This document shows, in pieces, positions 12,200-23,321 of a DNA stretch of 64,000 nt; the first letter of the stretch is position 1, and each line of letters opens with the position of its first letter. The notes under the pieces were generated by a model. The model was not told the origin of the DNA. It was given only the letters and a program-made list of their open reading frames with translations, and searched no databases. Source of the stretch: Haliclona indistincta (taxonomy: Eukaryota; Porifera; Demospongiae; Haplosclerida; Chalinidae); NCBI GenBank assembly GCA_964017065.1, contig OZ024786.1, forward strand, positions 1,348,888 through 1,412,887, given 5' to 3'. A program made the translations under genes and the position numbers.

Positions 12200-13745
12200 A
12201 TGGCTGGTCTGTCACACTCTTTTGGCCATCGTCAGCAGTACTGGAAGCAATGGTGGAGGAAAATACCAACAAGCTACTATAGCAAAGTACTGTTGCTAAT
12301 ATGGGTGGTGTTGCTTCACTTCTCCTGGGATATAATTCAGGATTATCCGAATAATATAGAATCTGTTGTAAGTTCTTCAGTATTTTTTTCATATTCTTTT
12401 GCTCCTTTGATTGGCTGGCTTGCTGATGTTAGATTTGGAAGGTACGAAGTTATTAAATTTGGCTCACTTGCCTCATTTCGGGCCAGTATTCTGTACTATT
12501 TAGCGATGGTAACTATAGGAGGAGCCTCTACACTGAGTAATGTGTTTTTATCATTAGCAGTTGTTATTTCTGGCTTTGGTTACACTTGTTACTTAGCCTC
12601 CATACTTCCCTTCTTAACAGATCAGAATGTTGGTGCCACCTCAGATGAGCTTAGTGCGGTTGTACGCTGGTATTACTGGGCAATAAACATTGCAACGTGC
12701 TTGGCTAACATTATTGCTTATACTATGGCAAAAAAGCACTTTGATTAGCAATGATAATATCAGCTCAACAACCTTCCTTGCTATCATTCCTCTTGCTGTG
12801 ATCATTATTAGTGACTGCTTGTGTCAGCAGCGGTTGGACAGGACTCATAAGGTTACTAACCCCATCAAGCTCATCATACAGGTACTCAACTACACTAGGA
12901 AGCACAGATACCCTGAGAGACGCAGTGCCTTCACCTATATTGACGAGGAACAGCCCACACGAATGGACTATGGCAAGGAGAAATTCGGAGGACCCTTCAC
13001 TGAGGAGGAGGTAGAGGATGTCAAGACTGTCTTACGCTTGCTTCCCTTGGTCATATGCTTGACCCTCAGTGTTAGTGCTTTAGACAATTTTCATATAATA
13101 CTCCCATTTATTCACAATGAAACGTTTTGGGTCAATCAAGCAATCTTGCATTGGCTGTTTCCTCTACTATTGATTCCACTTTACCAGCTCCTACTGTACC
13201 GATGTTTTCAACATGTCAGTCTAAGCATGTTACAAATCATTAGTGCAGGCTTGTTTATTTGTAAACTTGGCTACATTGTATTGTCAGCATTAGTAGTTGT
13301 TGATGTATTCATCTCTGACAATGTATCTTGTACAGCAATAGTAGACAATCCAGGACAGTATTTAGAGTGGTACTGGAAATTTCCACTATTTATTGTTTAT
13401 TGTACTGGAAAAACAATAATTAGTGTTCTTCTTTTCGAATTTGTTATTGCTCAGTCACCTGACAAAATGAAAGGATTTGTTTTTGGTATAACAATAACCA
13501 CTCGTGGTCTTGCTTTCTTTATCTTTTTTCAAGTTTATTTATAATCAACTAACTCTGTGTTGTTTATTGTTTGTATCATTTGGTCTTGTTGTGCTGTTTG
13601 TGGTCTTCCTGGTCCTTTCCAAGCGCTACACACTATACGTGAGAGGAACAGAGAGATCAACATACAGGTCATAGTGAAGGAACACTATGAGAGGTACATG
13701 GACCAGGAGGAGGAGTATATGAGAGAACAGCGATACAGAAACTAA
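12200..13745 (+). pseudogene. POT/SLC15-like transporter copy 3, multiply frameshifted
   Basis: This is homologous over its whole length to intact copy 6. It starts at MAGLSHSFGHRQQYW. The frame breaks near 12,720 (an extra TA plus a shorter A run), near 13,520 (one extra T in a T run) and near 13,633 (extra TA in ACACTATACGTGAG). The C-terminus is a chimera: it ends EQRYRN, resembling the EQQ-type tails of copies 1 and 5 although the body is of the copy 2/6 type. Not expected to give a full protein. Confidence 0.85.
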
Positions 13746-13746
13746 A

Positions 13747-15032
13747 TGAAGCACCAAAGGTGCAGATGCCTCGGTGGAATGCAACCATTTCACATACACA
13801 GCAACAAACTGCAGCTATTATACCTTTCTGTACAGCAATCACAATTAAGTATAATAGTTATGCAATCAGAAGCCAATCAGTGCTGACCACTAATTCAACT
13901 GGGCGTGTCTATAATGTTCAGTTCAAGTGCAGGGCACAGCACACAAGCGAGATAGTGTCCATAGCTTGCTTACACAATTGCTGTAGTGAAATTCTAACCT
14001 ATCAGCTTCTTGGCAGTCAACTGTGGATAGCTTTGCCTTTGAAGAACTCCAGATCGCCAGCAACAGCCATGATCGATCACGAGTGAGCAAATTGCGCCAT
14101 AACTCACAAACTAAGCTTCGTATAAAGTTTTCTAATGTTGTAAAGCGAGATAATACCGTGTTCTACTTGCATTGCTAGTTTCATAGCTTAACTTATAGTG
14201 TGCGCTACAAAACCGAACCAGCCGTGAGCAATTCACGCCATAACTCAGGAACAGAGCCTTATAACCAAAATCCTTACAATTCATTTTCAATCAAATATCG
14301 ACTTTAGCTTGTGTTGCATGTTTCAGCGCTTAGTTTTCAGCGAGCGACGAGAAATCGTTGTGACGGAATGACTGACAGAATGAAGCACCAAAGGTGCAGA
14401 TGCCTTGGTGGAACATTTGACTATTACACCTTTCTGTACAGCAATCACAAAGCAACAGTTAAGCAATCAGAAGCCAATCAGTGCTGACCACAATTCAACT
14501 GGGCGTGTCTACAATGTTCAGTACGTACAGCCCATGCATACTGAACACGAGCGAGATAGCTTCCATAGCTTGCTTACACAATTTCTCGGGACCTGCGCTG
14601 CTATCCTGTAGTGAAATTCTACTTCTAGGCAGTCAACTGTGGATAGCTTTGCCTTTGAAGAACTCCAGATCGCCAGCAACAGCCATGATCAATCGCGAGT
14701 GAGCAAATTGCGCCATAACTCACGAACTAAGCTTCGTATAAAGATTTCACATGATCGAAAGCGAGATAATACCGTGTTCTACTTGCATTGCTAGTTTCAG
14801 GGCTTAACTTTCAGCACACGGTACAAAACCGAACCAGGTGACGCAGTAACTCATGAACAGAGCCTTATAACCAAAATCTTTATAATTCATTTTCAAGCAA
14901 ATATCCACTTTAGCTTGTGTAGCAAGTTTCAATGCTTAGTTCTTAACGAGCGACGATAAATCGTTGCGACAGACAGACTGACTGACACCACGACTACTGT
15001 ATGCCTCGTGGCTCCGCCCACCGAGGCATAAT
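13747..15032 (+). repeat. family A repeat, two units with hairpin ends
   Basis: Two related units of about 635-650 bp, starting at 13,747 and 14,381, begin with TGAAGCACCAAAGGTGCAGA and then GCCTCGGTGG. The pair ends at 15,001-15,032 with ATGCCTCGTGGCTCCGCCCA and the complement CCGAGGCAT. ATGCCTCGGTGG and CCACCGAGGCAT form short inverted ends, and each terminus can fold into a hairpin (GCACC-AAA-GGTGC at one end). Inside are CGCCATAACTCACGAAC and a GACAGACTGACTGAC stretch. The same family recurs at 44,192-45,689 and as an end fragment at 40,190. It has no coding capacity. Confidence 0.65.
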
Positions 15033-15403
15033 AAAAAGTAAAGTAAAAAAGTTTTAATAAAAAAAACTAAAAAGTGTATGGGATGACGCTTGCAAAAGTA
15101 AAGGAACAAGATGGGATTATGCAGTAAAGGAACAAGATGGGAGGATGCTTGCAAAAGTGAAGGAACAAGATGGAAGAATGCTTGCAAATGTATAAGTCCC
15201 AAGTATTCCCACATCAGCGGCTTGCTGCGACGATGTGCAACTGACAAATGCGGAATCCTCTTCCTATATAATACTAAAAACTGCCTAAGTTTATATTTAA
15301 GTGACTCCTCAAGTTAATAATTGTGTCTTGTTGGTAATACCCTGTACTTGTACTGTTTTTAAACCATCAGAATCTTAAAATAATTTTTTATTAAACTCTT
15401 TAA
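15033..15403. other. AT-rich spacer with a short imperfect tandem repeat
   Basis: At about 15,070-15,190 a 33-36 bp unit (GGAACAAGATGGGA... GCTTGCAAAAGT) is repeated about three times with variation. The rest is AT-rich and featureless. The open frames through it are not credible genes. Confidence 0.5.
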
Positions 15404-15988
15404 CCCTTTAACCCCTTTGTCGCCTTTTGGCGACATACATACTTCAGACACCATAACTTTATCAAAAAGTGTTAAAATATCCCAAAATTAAGCCAAATCG
15501 AAGAATACAAATAACCGCAAAAAATTGACCGGTTTTCGGCGCGCCCCCTGCGCTAAGCGTTATCGGCATTTCTATGGCTTCAGTGCAAATTTCACAACAT
15601 TTTAGGAAAAATAAAATGGCTGCCAAGAAAATTTGGACATTTTATGGCTTCAGGGTTCTCACAAACACATTTTTGTGCATTCTCTATGATCTGGGCTACA
15701 TTTCACTCTCGCCAAAACCACTGCTATTTGTATGTACTTTTCAGTAGCCAGCCCCAAAGTACTAACTTTGAGCAAAATTTGACGAGGTCGCTGCACTTTA
15801 TCGGCTTCACTTTCGAAGTGGGAGGGGTATATCGACCGACTTGAGTGTGGGCAATTGCGGCTACTCACTGGCGTAAAAGGACGCAAATTTGAGACCAGTA
15901 GCACAAAAGACACACGAGATATTCACGAGAGAAGCGGTCAGCATTTACGAGGTTAAAATTTCAGCTGGATAATTTAGTAATTAAAGGG
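15404..15988 (+). mobile_element. piggyBac-like MITE 1
   Basis: The element is 585 bp, flanked by TTAA on both sides (15,400-15,403 and 15,989-15,992). It starts CCCTTTAACCCC and ends AATTAAAGGG. A TTAA target with CCC/GGG termini is the piggyBac pattern. A strong hairpin, GTCGCC-TTTT-GGCGAC, lies about 20 bp inside the left end. The interior is homologous to MITE 3 at 37,702-38,292 (shared AAAATTGACCGGTTTTCGGC and AAAATGGCTGCCAAGAAAAT blocks). It is non-coding. Confidence 0.8.
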
Positions 15989-17608
15989 TTAAATTCGAGA
16001 TGTTAATGCTTTTCTGAAAAAGGTGTAGCCATTTCTGTTTTCTTTTGCAGTGAATATTTGTTTTGGCACACATCCCAATACATTAAATTCCTTAGGGTCA
16101 TATTACCTTAGAACAGTTGCCAGAAAGTATGTTACTAAAAATGGTTAAGAAAATAAAGGAATTATTGTTAATGACACTGCCGATAAAAAGGCGTGGTCAT
16201 TTTCGAGTATTTCGCAGTGGATAGACAATTTTGCACATATCACATCTTATTCCTTGGGGTCAAATTACCCTAAAACAGTTGAGTTATTCTCTCCTAAATT
16301 AAATGCATACAAATCTTAGTCAGGGCCTAGACTACTAACAACTCAGACAAATCAAGATACGACAACTCACAAACAAACCAATCAGCGATACAAAACTAAA
16401 AGACCAAGATACAATAACACAAAACTACAGAACTAACCAAAGACAGTTAACACTAACTTAGTACACACATACAGTCCTACCACAAGCTATACACATAGAC
16501 AAAGGACTTTGTCACAATTACACATAATTATATTTTTTTCAAAGAAATACTATTTACTTGACCTTTTGAATGTTTAAAAAGTTCTAGGAGGCTTATAGTT
16601 ATTAAAAACCAGAATTATTATAATAGACTATGTCAAAATACTCAACTCATGAATTATTAATTTTAAAAAATACAATTTTTAATACTTCCCCTCACGGGAT
16701 TCCTTAGGACTTTTAGTATGTTATAGAGGACATTTTTCTGTGTAGGAAACAGTTGAAATGTTTGTGTTGCAATTAGTCAGAGGTTGACCCATTTTTTCCC
16801 ATAAATTGCCTGTACTAAAATTAATAAGTGTTTCACAAGTCCTTCAACATTTGCCAAATTCCAGTCCTTGGATTCTGAAATAGAACAAACTCTTTGTGCT
16901 GAAGAACAACGTCACCAGGGCTGGACTGTCCTTGTTGTATTTTACCTTTGCAACCTTCACACCTCGCAATTCGTCCATTTAAAAACATGAAAAGGTTGCC
17001 CCACAGGTGAATCAGCAGACATTCCTTGGACACTGGATAAGCTAGGAATGTCTACACAAGCTTACCTATCTTCAGAGTCTGAGTGGTACCTAGTGAAACA
17101 CCTGTGTTCAGTTCTTATATAATTAGCACAATATCATCTTGTATAATTCCGGCATGCTGTCAAAGTAAAAGCTGACTGTGTAGGTGGCTTCATTCTCACC
17201 TGGGCTCGAAATCTTCTTCTCCGCTACTACTCCTACTACTTCAATAACTTCCATACTAGAGTTCAGTGAACACTTTGGCGCTGCAGCACGCGTTTAATTA
17301 TACGAGTTCGCTCAGTCTCACAATTGTGACACACCCACTTACCGGAATGTTCTAATCGGCGATATTGCTACATGGCCATAGCACGCGACAGAAGACTTTC
17401 TCGACTTCGCAAGCGTCTTTCAAAGAATAAGCTGTTGACAGCTATTTCATGGCAATCCGGCTTCGAGCAGTAAGGCAGTAAACTACCTCGAGAACTACAA
17501 ACACGAGTATGGCATGTGACCGTTCACGTGAGTCAGTCAGTTTTCCGTCGTCAGTTTCCTTTTTCCGCCGTCCGTTTCAGTTTCAGTTTCATGCGCCCCT
17601 GTTTAGCA
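15989..17608. other. intergenic region upstream of TRAF copy 3
   Basis: This is AT-rich, with a local duplication (CCTTAGGGTCATATTACC near 16,090 and CCTTGGGGTCAAATTACC near 16,254). A possible coding fragment at 16,833-17,033 is listed separately. The last 400 bp are less AT-rich and presumably include the promoter of TRAF copy 3, but I find no element I can name. Confidence 0.5.
16833..17033 (-). pseudogene. fragment with a CxxC knuckle, unrecognised protein
   Basis: A 66-codon open frame contains RIARCEGCKGKIQ followed by VLQHKEFVLFQNPRTG. This resembles the C-terminal knuckle of uncharacterised, often repeat-associated proteins of invertebrate genomes; the resemblance is from memory and was not searched. 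No neighbouring exons are evident, so it is probably a remnant of a larger gene or transposon. It could also be chance. Confidence 0.3.
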
Positions 17609-18805
17609 ATGGCTGACAAAGAATCGCGTGTTTCTCTCTCTCTGCCTGCTGCCGGTGCACCAGGTCGTCTCTTCCCTGCAGTAACCGGATATGGCGGGTA
17701 TGGAAGTAAATTCGTCGATCCTGTTCCAGAGTCTCTCTCCTGTGCCGTGTGTCTCCTGCCTTTCCGTGACCCTCACCTCGTCAGCTGTTGTGGGAGAAAG
17801 TACTGTGCGTCTTGTATTGGTCGAGTGAAGGCAGCTGACCAGCCATGCCCCGTCTGTAAACAACGCTTCTCAACGCTATTAGATCGAGATTATCAACGCA
17901 AAGTTTTAAACCTAAAAGTTTTATGCTCCAAAAACAAAGATTCAGGTTGCCAGTGGGTTGGTGAGCTACGCCATTTAGATCACCATGAGAGAGAGGAATG
18001 TGGGTGGGCAGTGGTAGAGTGCAGCTACCAGTGTGGCGCTCACCTCCCTCGCAGACTAATGGATGAACACGAACTTAATGAGTGCCCACAGCGACCTGTT
18101 GATGTCAAAATCAAGAGTATTGTAAAGTGTATTAAAGAAAGACATGAAAGAGATATAGCTGCCATGAGAGAGGAGTTTAGAATTGAGAGAGAATCACACA
18201 AGAAGGAAGTGGAAGAGCTGAAGAAGGAACTGGAGGAGATTAAAGGTGATTGACTGTGTGACAAATCTATAATGTTTATAAAAAAATTATTATACCATTA
18301 TTATTACGTAGGTATTCTCATCTGTTCTCCTGTTCCCTCCATTGAGCTGTTTATGACCCAGTACTCCACACATAAGAAGAATAATGATTCATGGTTCAGT
18401 CCACCATTTTATACTGGACCAGGAGGATACAAAATGTGCATCATTGTGCATGCGAATGGAAAAGGAATTTTTACCGGTAGTCATGTATCTGCATATGTAC
18501 ATCTCATGAGAGGAGAATATGATAGTCAGCTAGTATGGCCTTTCAGAGGCGATATAACCTTACTACTAGTGAACCACAGCATTGACCAGGATCATCATGA
18601 GTGGACTGTATGCTTCGATGATGCTTCAGATGACGGTAGAGTATCAAGCAGAGTGCCATTGATGAGAACAAGATCTGGAACAGGGCGAGGCTTTCGCCAG
18701 ATCATCTCTCATGCTGTGGTAGAGTCCTGTGTTGAGACAAGAAGATTCATTATCAATGACTGTCTGACATTTAGAGTAACTAAAATAGTAGTGCACTCTA
18801 TTTAG
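17609..18805 (+). CDS. TRAF-like protein copy 3 (RING, TRAF zinc finger, coiled coil, MATH)
   Basis: This copy is intact: exons 17,609-18,245 and 18,312-18,805, 376 aa. The 66-bp GT-AG intron is phase 1 inside a Gly codon, at the same position as in copies 1 and 4. The start MADKESRVSLSLPAAGAPG is chosen because copy 4 has the same start; an in-frame ATG at 17,516 would add 31 unconserved residues. The RING spans about residues 47-85 with CCGRKYC (His ligand replaced). The TRAF zinc finger (GCQWVGELRHLDHH, CSYQCGAHLPRR) follows, then a coiled coil of about 45 residues and the MATH domain. The zinc finger differs from the others by KNKDSGCQW in place of RHEHGCQW. The family normally works as a receptor-proximal adaptor or ubiquitin ligase; partners here are unknown. 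Confidence 0.9.
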
Positions 18806-18871
18806 CACATAACCCGCCCTCTATAATACCAAGCATTATTGTACTCTTCCTTGTTAACCCATTCATCTTTA

Positions 18872-19281
18872 CAAGAAAATAAAAAGATTTCTAACGAAAT
18901 CAAAAGGATGTTGGATAAAGAAATCTGCTAATGGTCCACAATGTAAACCAACAAGATTACAAGAAGCAAGCATGGAATGGTAACACGATTGACTTGCTAA
19001 CAGATCATCGATCCCTACATCAGTTGCTGTACTTAAGATTTTGACTGTACAATATTTTTTCACAATTCGAATTAAGCTGAATTCAATGCACGTCTGGTGT
19101 CAGTCAATAGCAACTAGCAGAACTGCCACAGCAGCCACTGATGTAAGGATCTATGGTCTGTTAGCAAGTCAATCGTGTTACCATCCATGCTTGCTCCTTG
19201 TTGGTTTACATTGTGGACCAGTAGCAGATTTCTTTATCCCTACATCCTTTTGATTTCGTTAGAAATCTTTTTAATTTCTTG
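18872..19281. mobile_element. 410-bp foldback repeat
   Basis: The arms at about 18,872-19,030 and 19,120-19,281 are inverted copies. The left starts CAAGAAAATAAAAAGATTTC and the right ends with the complement of CAAGAAATTAAAAAGATTTC. Inner blocks such as GACTTGCTAACAGATC pair with GATCTATGGTCTGTTAGCAA. The central roughly 90 bp is unpaired. It is a non-autonomous foldback/MITE just 3' of TRAF copy 3; no clear target duplication was found. Confidence 0.7.
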
Positions 19282-20350
19282 TTTGTGTCCTTTTTTCTTT
19301 TTCAGTGAGTTTCAAATTTTTGGTGCAGTTTGAATTTGGCAGGATAATGTATCTCTTTGTTTCCACCATTGGTTTGGTTTTCTTTTGCTGATAATTGCTT
19401 TTTAACTTGTAGCTCCTGAATACTGAAACTAGCTCATGCATTCATGCATGCTGCAGGATTGCACAGCATAAGAGCCCCGCCCACTCTGGTTTAGAAATTT
19501 CTGTATGGCTGCGATACTATCTGGCAAGCAGCAGAACGGTGATACTACACGAGCTTACTCGGTGAGCTGTTCTTCGAAGACTCCAGACGCCAATATGCGC
19601 TCTCCATACGGCGATAAATTCGGTCACGTGCGTATTACGTAATCACAATAATATGGCGTCAAACACGTAGCTGGCAACTGTTCGTGATAGTGAACTCGTC
19701 AAATTTATATCGTCGTTTCGCTAAAAACTAAGTTCAAAAGGCACATGCCAGGAGAATTTCACGACTGTTCGTTGGTGTTTTGGTCTCGGCACTGCTCGCG
19801 TAAAGGCGCTAGGCGAGTTGAAGAAACAAAGAAAGGAAGGAAGGAAGGAAGGAAGGAAGGAAGGAAGGAAGGAAGGAAGGAAGGAAGGAAGGAAGGAAGG
19901 AAGGAAGGAAGGAAGGAAGGAAGGAAGGAAGGAAGAAAGAAAGAAAGAAAGAAAGAAACAAGAAGAAAACGAAGATGACGAAACTCGATTTTCACCGTTT
20001 CCAGGTTCGTCACTTTAGTAACAATTTCGAGCCATCTCCTTGCTACTGTAAGATGGGGCAACGCCAGAGAGCAGATCTAAGTGTCTTTGGACGTATATAA
20101 ATTCATCACCAGGCGAAATATCAGCGTTTGAACGCTAATACAGCCACCATCTTGTTTTCTAGTTCATCCCTACATAGGGAGACACTACCGTACCTCACTA
20201 ATCACTACCGTGCCTCTCTAATTTCAATTTCAATTGCTTTACAGTCACAATTTAGATATGAGTAGTAAAATAATAATGTTTTGATATATTATAGCTGAGC
20301 AAGTGACTGACAGACTGAATAGCTACAACTATACTGACAGACTGACAGAC
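19282..20350. other. intergenic region with a GGAA/AAAG microsatellite
   Basis: No gene is supported. Apart from the microsatellite, I see only unique sequence, and small direct repeats near 20,330 (GACAGACTGAATAGCTA repeated). Confidence 0.5.
19834..19958 (+). repeat. (GGAA)n/(AAAG)n microsatellite
   Basis: About 25 tandem GGAA units (19,834-19,933) are followed by about six AAAG units. Long open frames on both strands are created by the repeat and are not genes. Confidence 0.95.
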
Positions 20351-21114
20351 TGAATAGCTAATAATTTGCAATTGCAGTTTCTCACTAGTATACAAGATCA
20401 CTACCAAATGAGTGTACAAACAGCTTAATAACAATGATCATACTTCATGGTCATATGGATTTTCTCAAATTTATCAGTTGTGTAATAGCTGTGTAATAGT
20501 ATAGATTGTGTGCGGCTACATAGAACAAATGGGTTCTTGGAGGTATGTCATCTTCATGGAGAGGAGGAGTCTTGTGGATCACCCAGTTGGTGATGGGATA
20601 AAATCAATGATAATACTAGTGAAATCAATGATAGTGTATTACAGCTGATAATATATCACGACTTAATTATTTGTTTCACAATTTGAGTCATAACTCTCTG
20701 TCAGTCAACACAATAATTATTACTCTGTATCCATATTCCTGTGATAGACGTGGACTAGCTTGTATAATAATGCACTGCCCTATAACTACAGACATGTTAC
20801 TGTTGCTGCATTGCTGTTTGAAAATTAGATTGTAACTGCATGACTGAGTCCATTGAAAGTGCATCACTAATAACAGTTGTGACTTCTATGACTGCATGGC
20901 TGATAATGCTTTGTAGTGGAATGCAGATTTTCTCAACATGTTAGTCATTAAATGCAATCTCACTCCAGATCTCGAATATTGTTTGTCTATCGACCACAGA
21001 CTTTTGACACTACAACTGATACCGTGTATTGTCAACTACTTACAAAGGAGGACTATAGTGTTGCTAACCCAGTTGACTGACACTTATTTGCCAATAAATT
21101 CTTAATTCGAGTCT
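20351..21114. other. spacer duplicated from 1880-2782
   Basis: This is homologous by eye to the spacer between TRAF copy 1 and POT copy 1, including the GTGTACAAACAGCTTAATAA and CCCAGTTGGTGATGGGATAA blocks. It carries no gene. It anchors the segmental duplication of the cluster. Confidence 0.65.
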
Positions 21115-21352
21115 ATGGCTAGTCTATTGCATTGCTATCTTTTGATCACCATCACTGGAAGCAATGGTGGAGATCTCCAAAAGAACACCACAACAAGGTG
21201 TGGTTGCTCTTAATATGGATGGTAAGTTGTTCAGCTTTTCCTGCATGGGGTGTAATTCAGGAATATCCACACAATGCATTAACTGTTCTATGCGCTTCAT
21301 ATTCTTTTGCTCCTTTGGCTGATTGGGTTGCTGACTGTCAGATTTGGATGAT
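21115..21352 (+). pseudogene. POT/SLC15-like copy 4, N-terminal fragment
   Basis: This starts ATG-GCT-AGT like POT copy 1 and continues with the WKQWWRSPKEHHNKV...LLIWM and YSFAPLADWVAD segments. It frameshifts within the first 25 nt and loses homology after about 21,350. It keeps the seven-base AAAAGAA context where POT copy 1 has a run of eight A, so it shows the ancestral frame of that copy. Confidence 0.8.
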
Positions 21353-21767
21353 ACATAGTTATAACAAGTTCTGTAATAATTCTTATGAGAAATCCATAGC
21401 ACAGAATAATAATTGTGGCAGCAAATACAAAATACAAAAACTTGTGTGTCACTCTGAAGTGAATTAATGCACAATGTCATACGTATTATCCAGATTGAGT
21501 AAAAAAACGTGCTTTCTATAATATCATCACATGCATGAACGTTTTGGAACAACTGTAATTATATAGAAAGCATAATTATTTGTAATGACAATACATTTGT
21601 TTTGATAACATTATATAGTAGCTTGCATTTAATGAATAGCATGTTTTGAAATTGATTCGCAATCACCAGTTCTGCAGGTGTGCAAGGTCACCTGGTAACT
21701 GGCTCAAAGACGATCTTGTCTTCTGATTGTATGCTTCGATCTCTGGAAATAATTTCTTGTCTTGTCT
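21353..21767. other. 5' flank of POT copy 5
   Basis: The region matches by eye the 5' flank of POT copy 7 (about 36,180-36,532), sharing TGCATTTxxT...ATGTTTTGAAATT and GGTCACCTGG...AACTGGCTCAAAGACG. No gene is supported. Confidence 0.55.
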
Positions 21768-23321
21768 ATGGCTGATTTATCACAATATTTTAGTCTTGGT
21801 CGACATTGGAAGCAATGGTTGAGGAGAATACCAATCGGATACTACAGCAAAGTACTGTTGCTAATATGGGTGGTGTTGCTTCACTTTTCCTGGAGTATAA
21901 TTCAGGATTATCCGGTGAATCATATAGAAGTTATTTTAAGTGCTTCAGCACTTTTTTCATATTCCTTTGCTTCTTTGGTTGGCTGGCTTGCTGATGTTAG
22001 ATTTGGAAGGTACGAAGTTATTAAATTTGACTCACTTGCCTCATTTCTGGCCAGTATTCTGTACTATATTGCGATGCTAACTATAGGAGGAGCCTCTACA
22101 CTGAGTAATGTGTTTTTGTCATTAGCAATTGTTATTGCTGGCTTTGGTTACACTTGTAACTTAGCCTCCATACTTCCCTTCTTAACAGATCAGATTGTTG
22201 GTGCCACCTCAGATGAGCTTAGTGTGGTTGTACGCTGGTTTTGCTGGGCAGAATTTTTTGGTCTATGCTTGTCTAACATTGTTGTTTACTACAGCAAGAA
22301 AAGCTTTCGGATAAGCAATGATAATATGAGTTTGACGACCTTACTTGCTATCATTCCTCTTGCTGTGATCGTTATCAGTGACTGCTTGTGTCAGCAGTGG
22401 TTGGACAGGACCCATAAGGTCACTAACCCCATCAAGCTCATCATACAGGTACTCAACTACACTAGGAAGCACAGATACCCTGAGAGACGCAGTGCCTTCA
22501 CCTATATTGATGAGGAACAGCCCACACGAATGGACTATGGCAAGGATAAATTCGGAGGACCCTTCACTGAGGAGGAGGTAGAGGATGTCAAGACTGTCCT
22601 ACGCTTGCTTCCCTTGGTCATATGCATGACCCTCAGTGTAACTGCTTTAGAAATTTTTCATGTAGTTCTCCCTTTTGTTGAAAATGAAAGAAATTTTGTG
22701 GTTAATTAGGCAATTTTAAATTGGCTGTTTCCTGTCCTATTGATTCCACTTTACCAGCTCCTACTGTACCAATGTTTTCAACATTTTAGTCCAAGTATGT
22801 TACAATGTATTGGTGCAGGCTTGTTCATGTGTACACTTGGCTACATTCTATTGTCAGCATTAGGAGTAGTTGGTTTAATAGTCTCTGATAATGTATCTTG
22901 TTCAGCATCAGCACATAATGCTACCAATCCTGGTGATTTATTGGAGTGGTACTGGAAACTCCCTCCTTGCATTGTATTTTGTTTAGGAAAAACAATAGTT
23001 GGTGTTCTTCATTTGGAATTTGTTATTGCTCAGTCTCCAGACAAGATGAAAGGATTTGTTTTTGGTATAACAATAACCATTCGTGGTCTTTTTTTCTTTG
23101 TATATCTCAAGTGTTTTCAATTAACTCTGTGTCACTTGCTGTTTATGTCATTATTTGTTGTTGTATTGTTTGTGGTCTTCCTGGTCCTTTCCAAGCGCTA
23201 CACACTACGTGAGAGGAACAGAGAGATCAACATACAGGCCATAGTGGAGGAACACTATGAGAGGTACATGGACCAGGAGGAGGAGTACATGAGAGAGCAG
23301 CAACACCTTAGAGATAAATAA
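21768..23321 (+). CDS. POT/SLC15-like transporter copy 5, one in-frame TAG
   Basis: The reading frame is continuous from MADLSQYFSLGRHWKQW to EQQHLRDK (518 codons with stop) except for a single TAG at 22,707-22,709. POT copy 1 has AAT-CAG-GCA at this place, so one C-to-T change explains it. Everything else is preserved: GWLADVRFGRYEVIKF, LPFLTDQIVGATSDELS, SAFTYIDEEQPTRMDYG, and KMKGFVFGI before the last helices. The stop falls after about 313 residues, roughly six helices, so only a half transporter would be made. It is a very young pseudogene, a polymorphic null allele, or (least likely) a read-through gene. Confidence 0.8.

Noticed and set aside
19745..20061. Long open frames on both strands over the GGAA repeat
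   Set aside because: They are produced by a four-base repeat and have no sequence outside it that looks coding.
22707..22709. Programmed stop-codon read-through in POT copy 5
   Set aside because: The context (AAT-TAG-GCA) has no known read-through signal, and sister copies are pseudogenes. A simple nonsense change is more likely.
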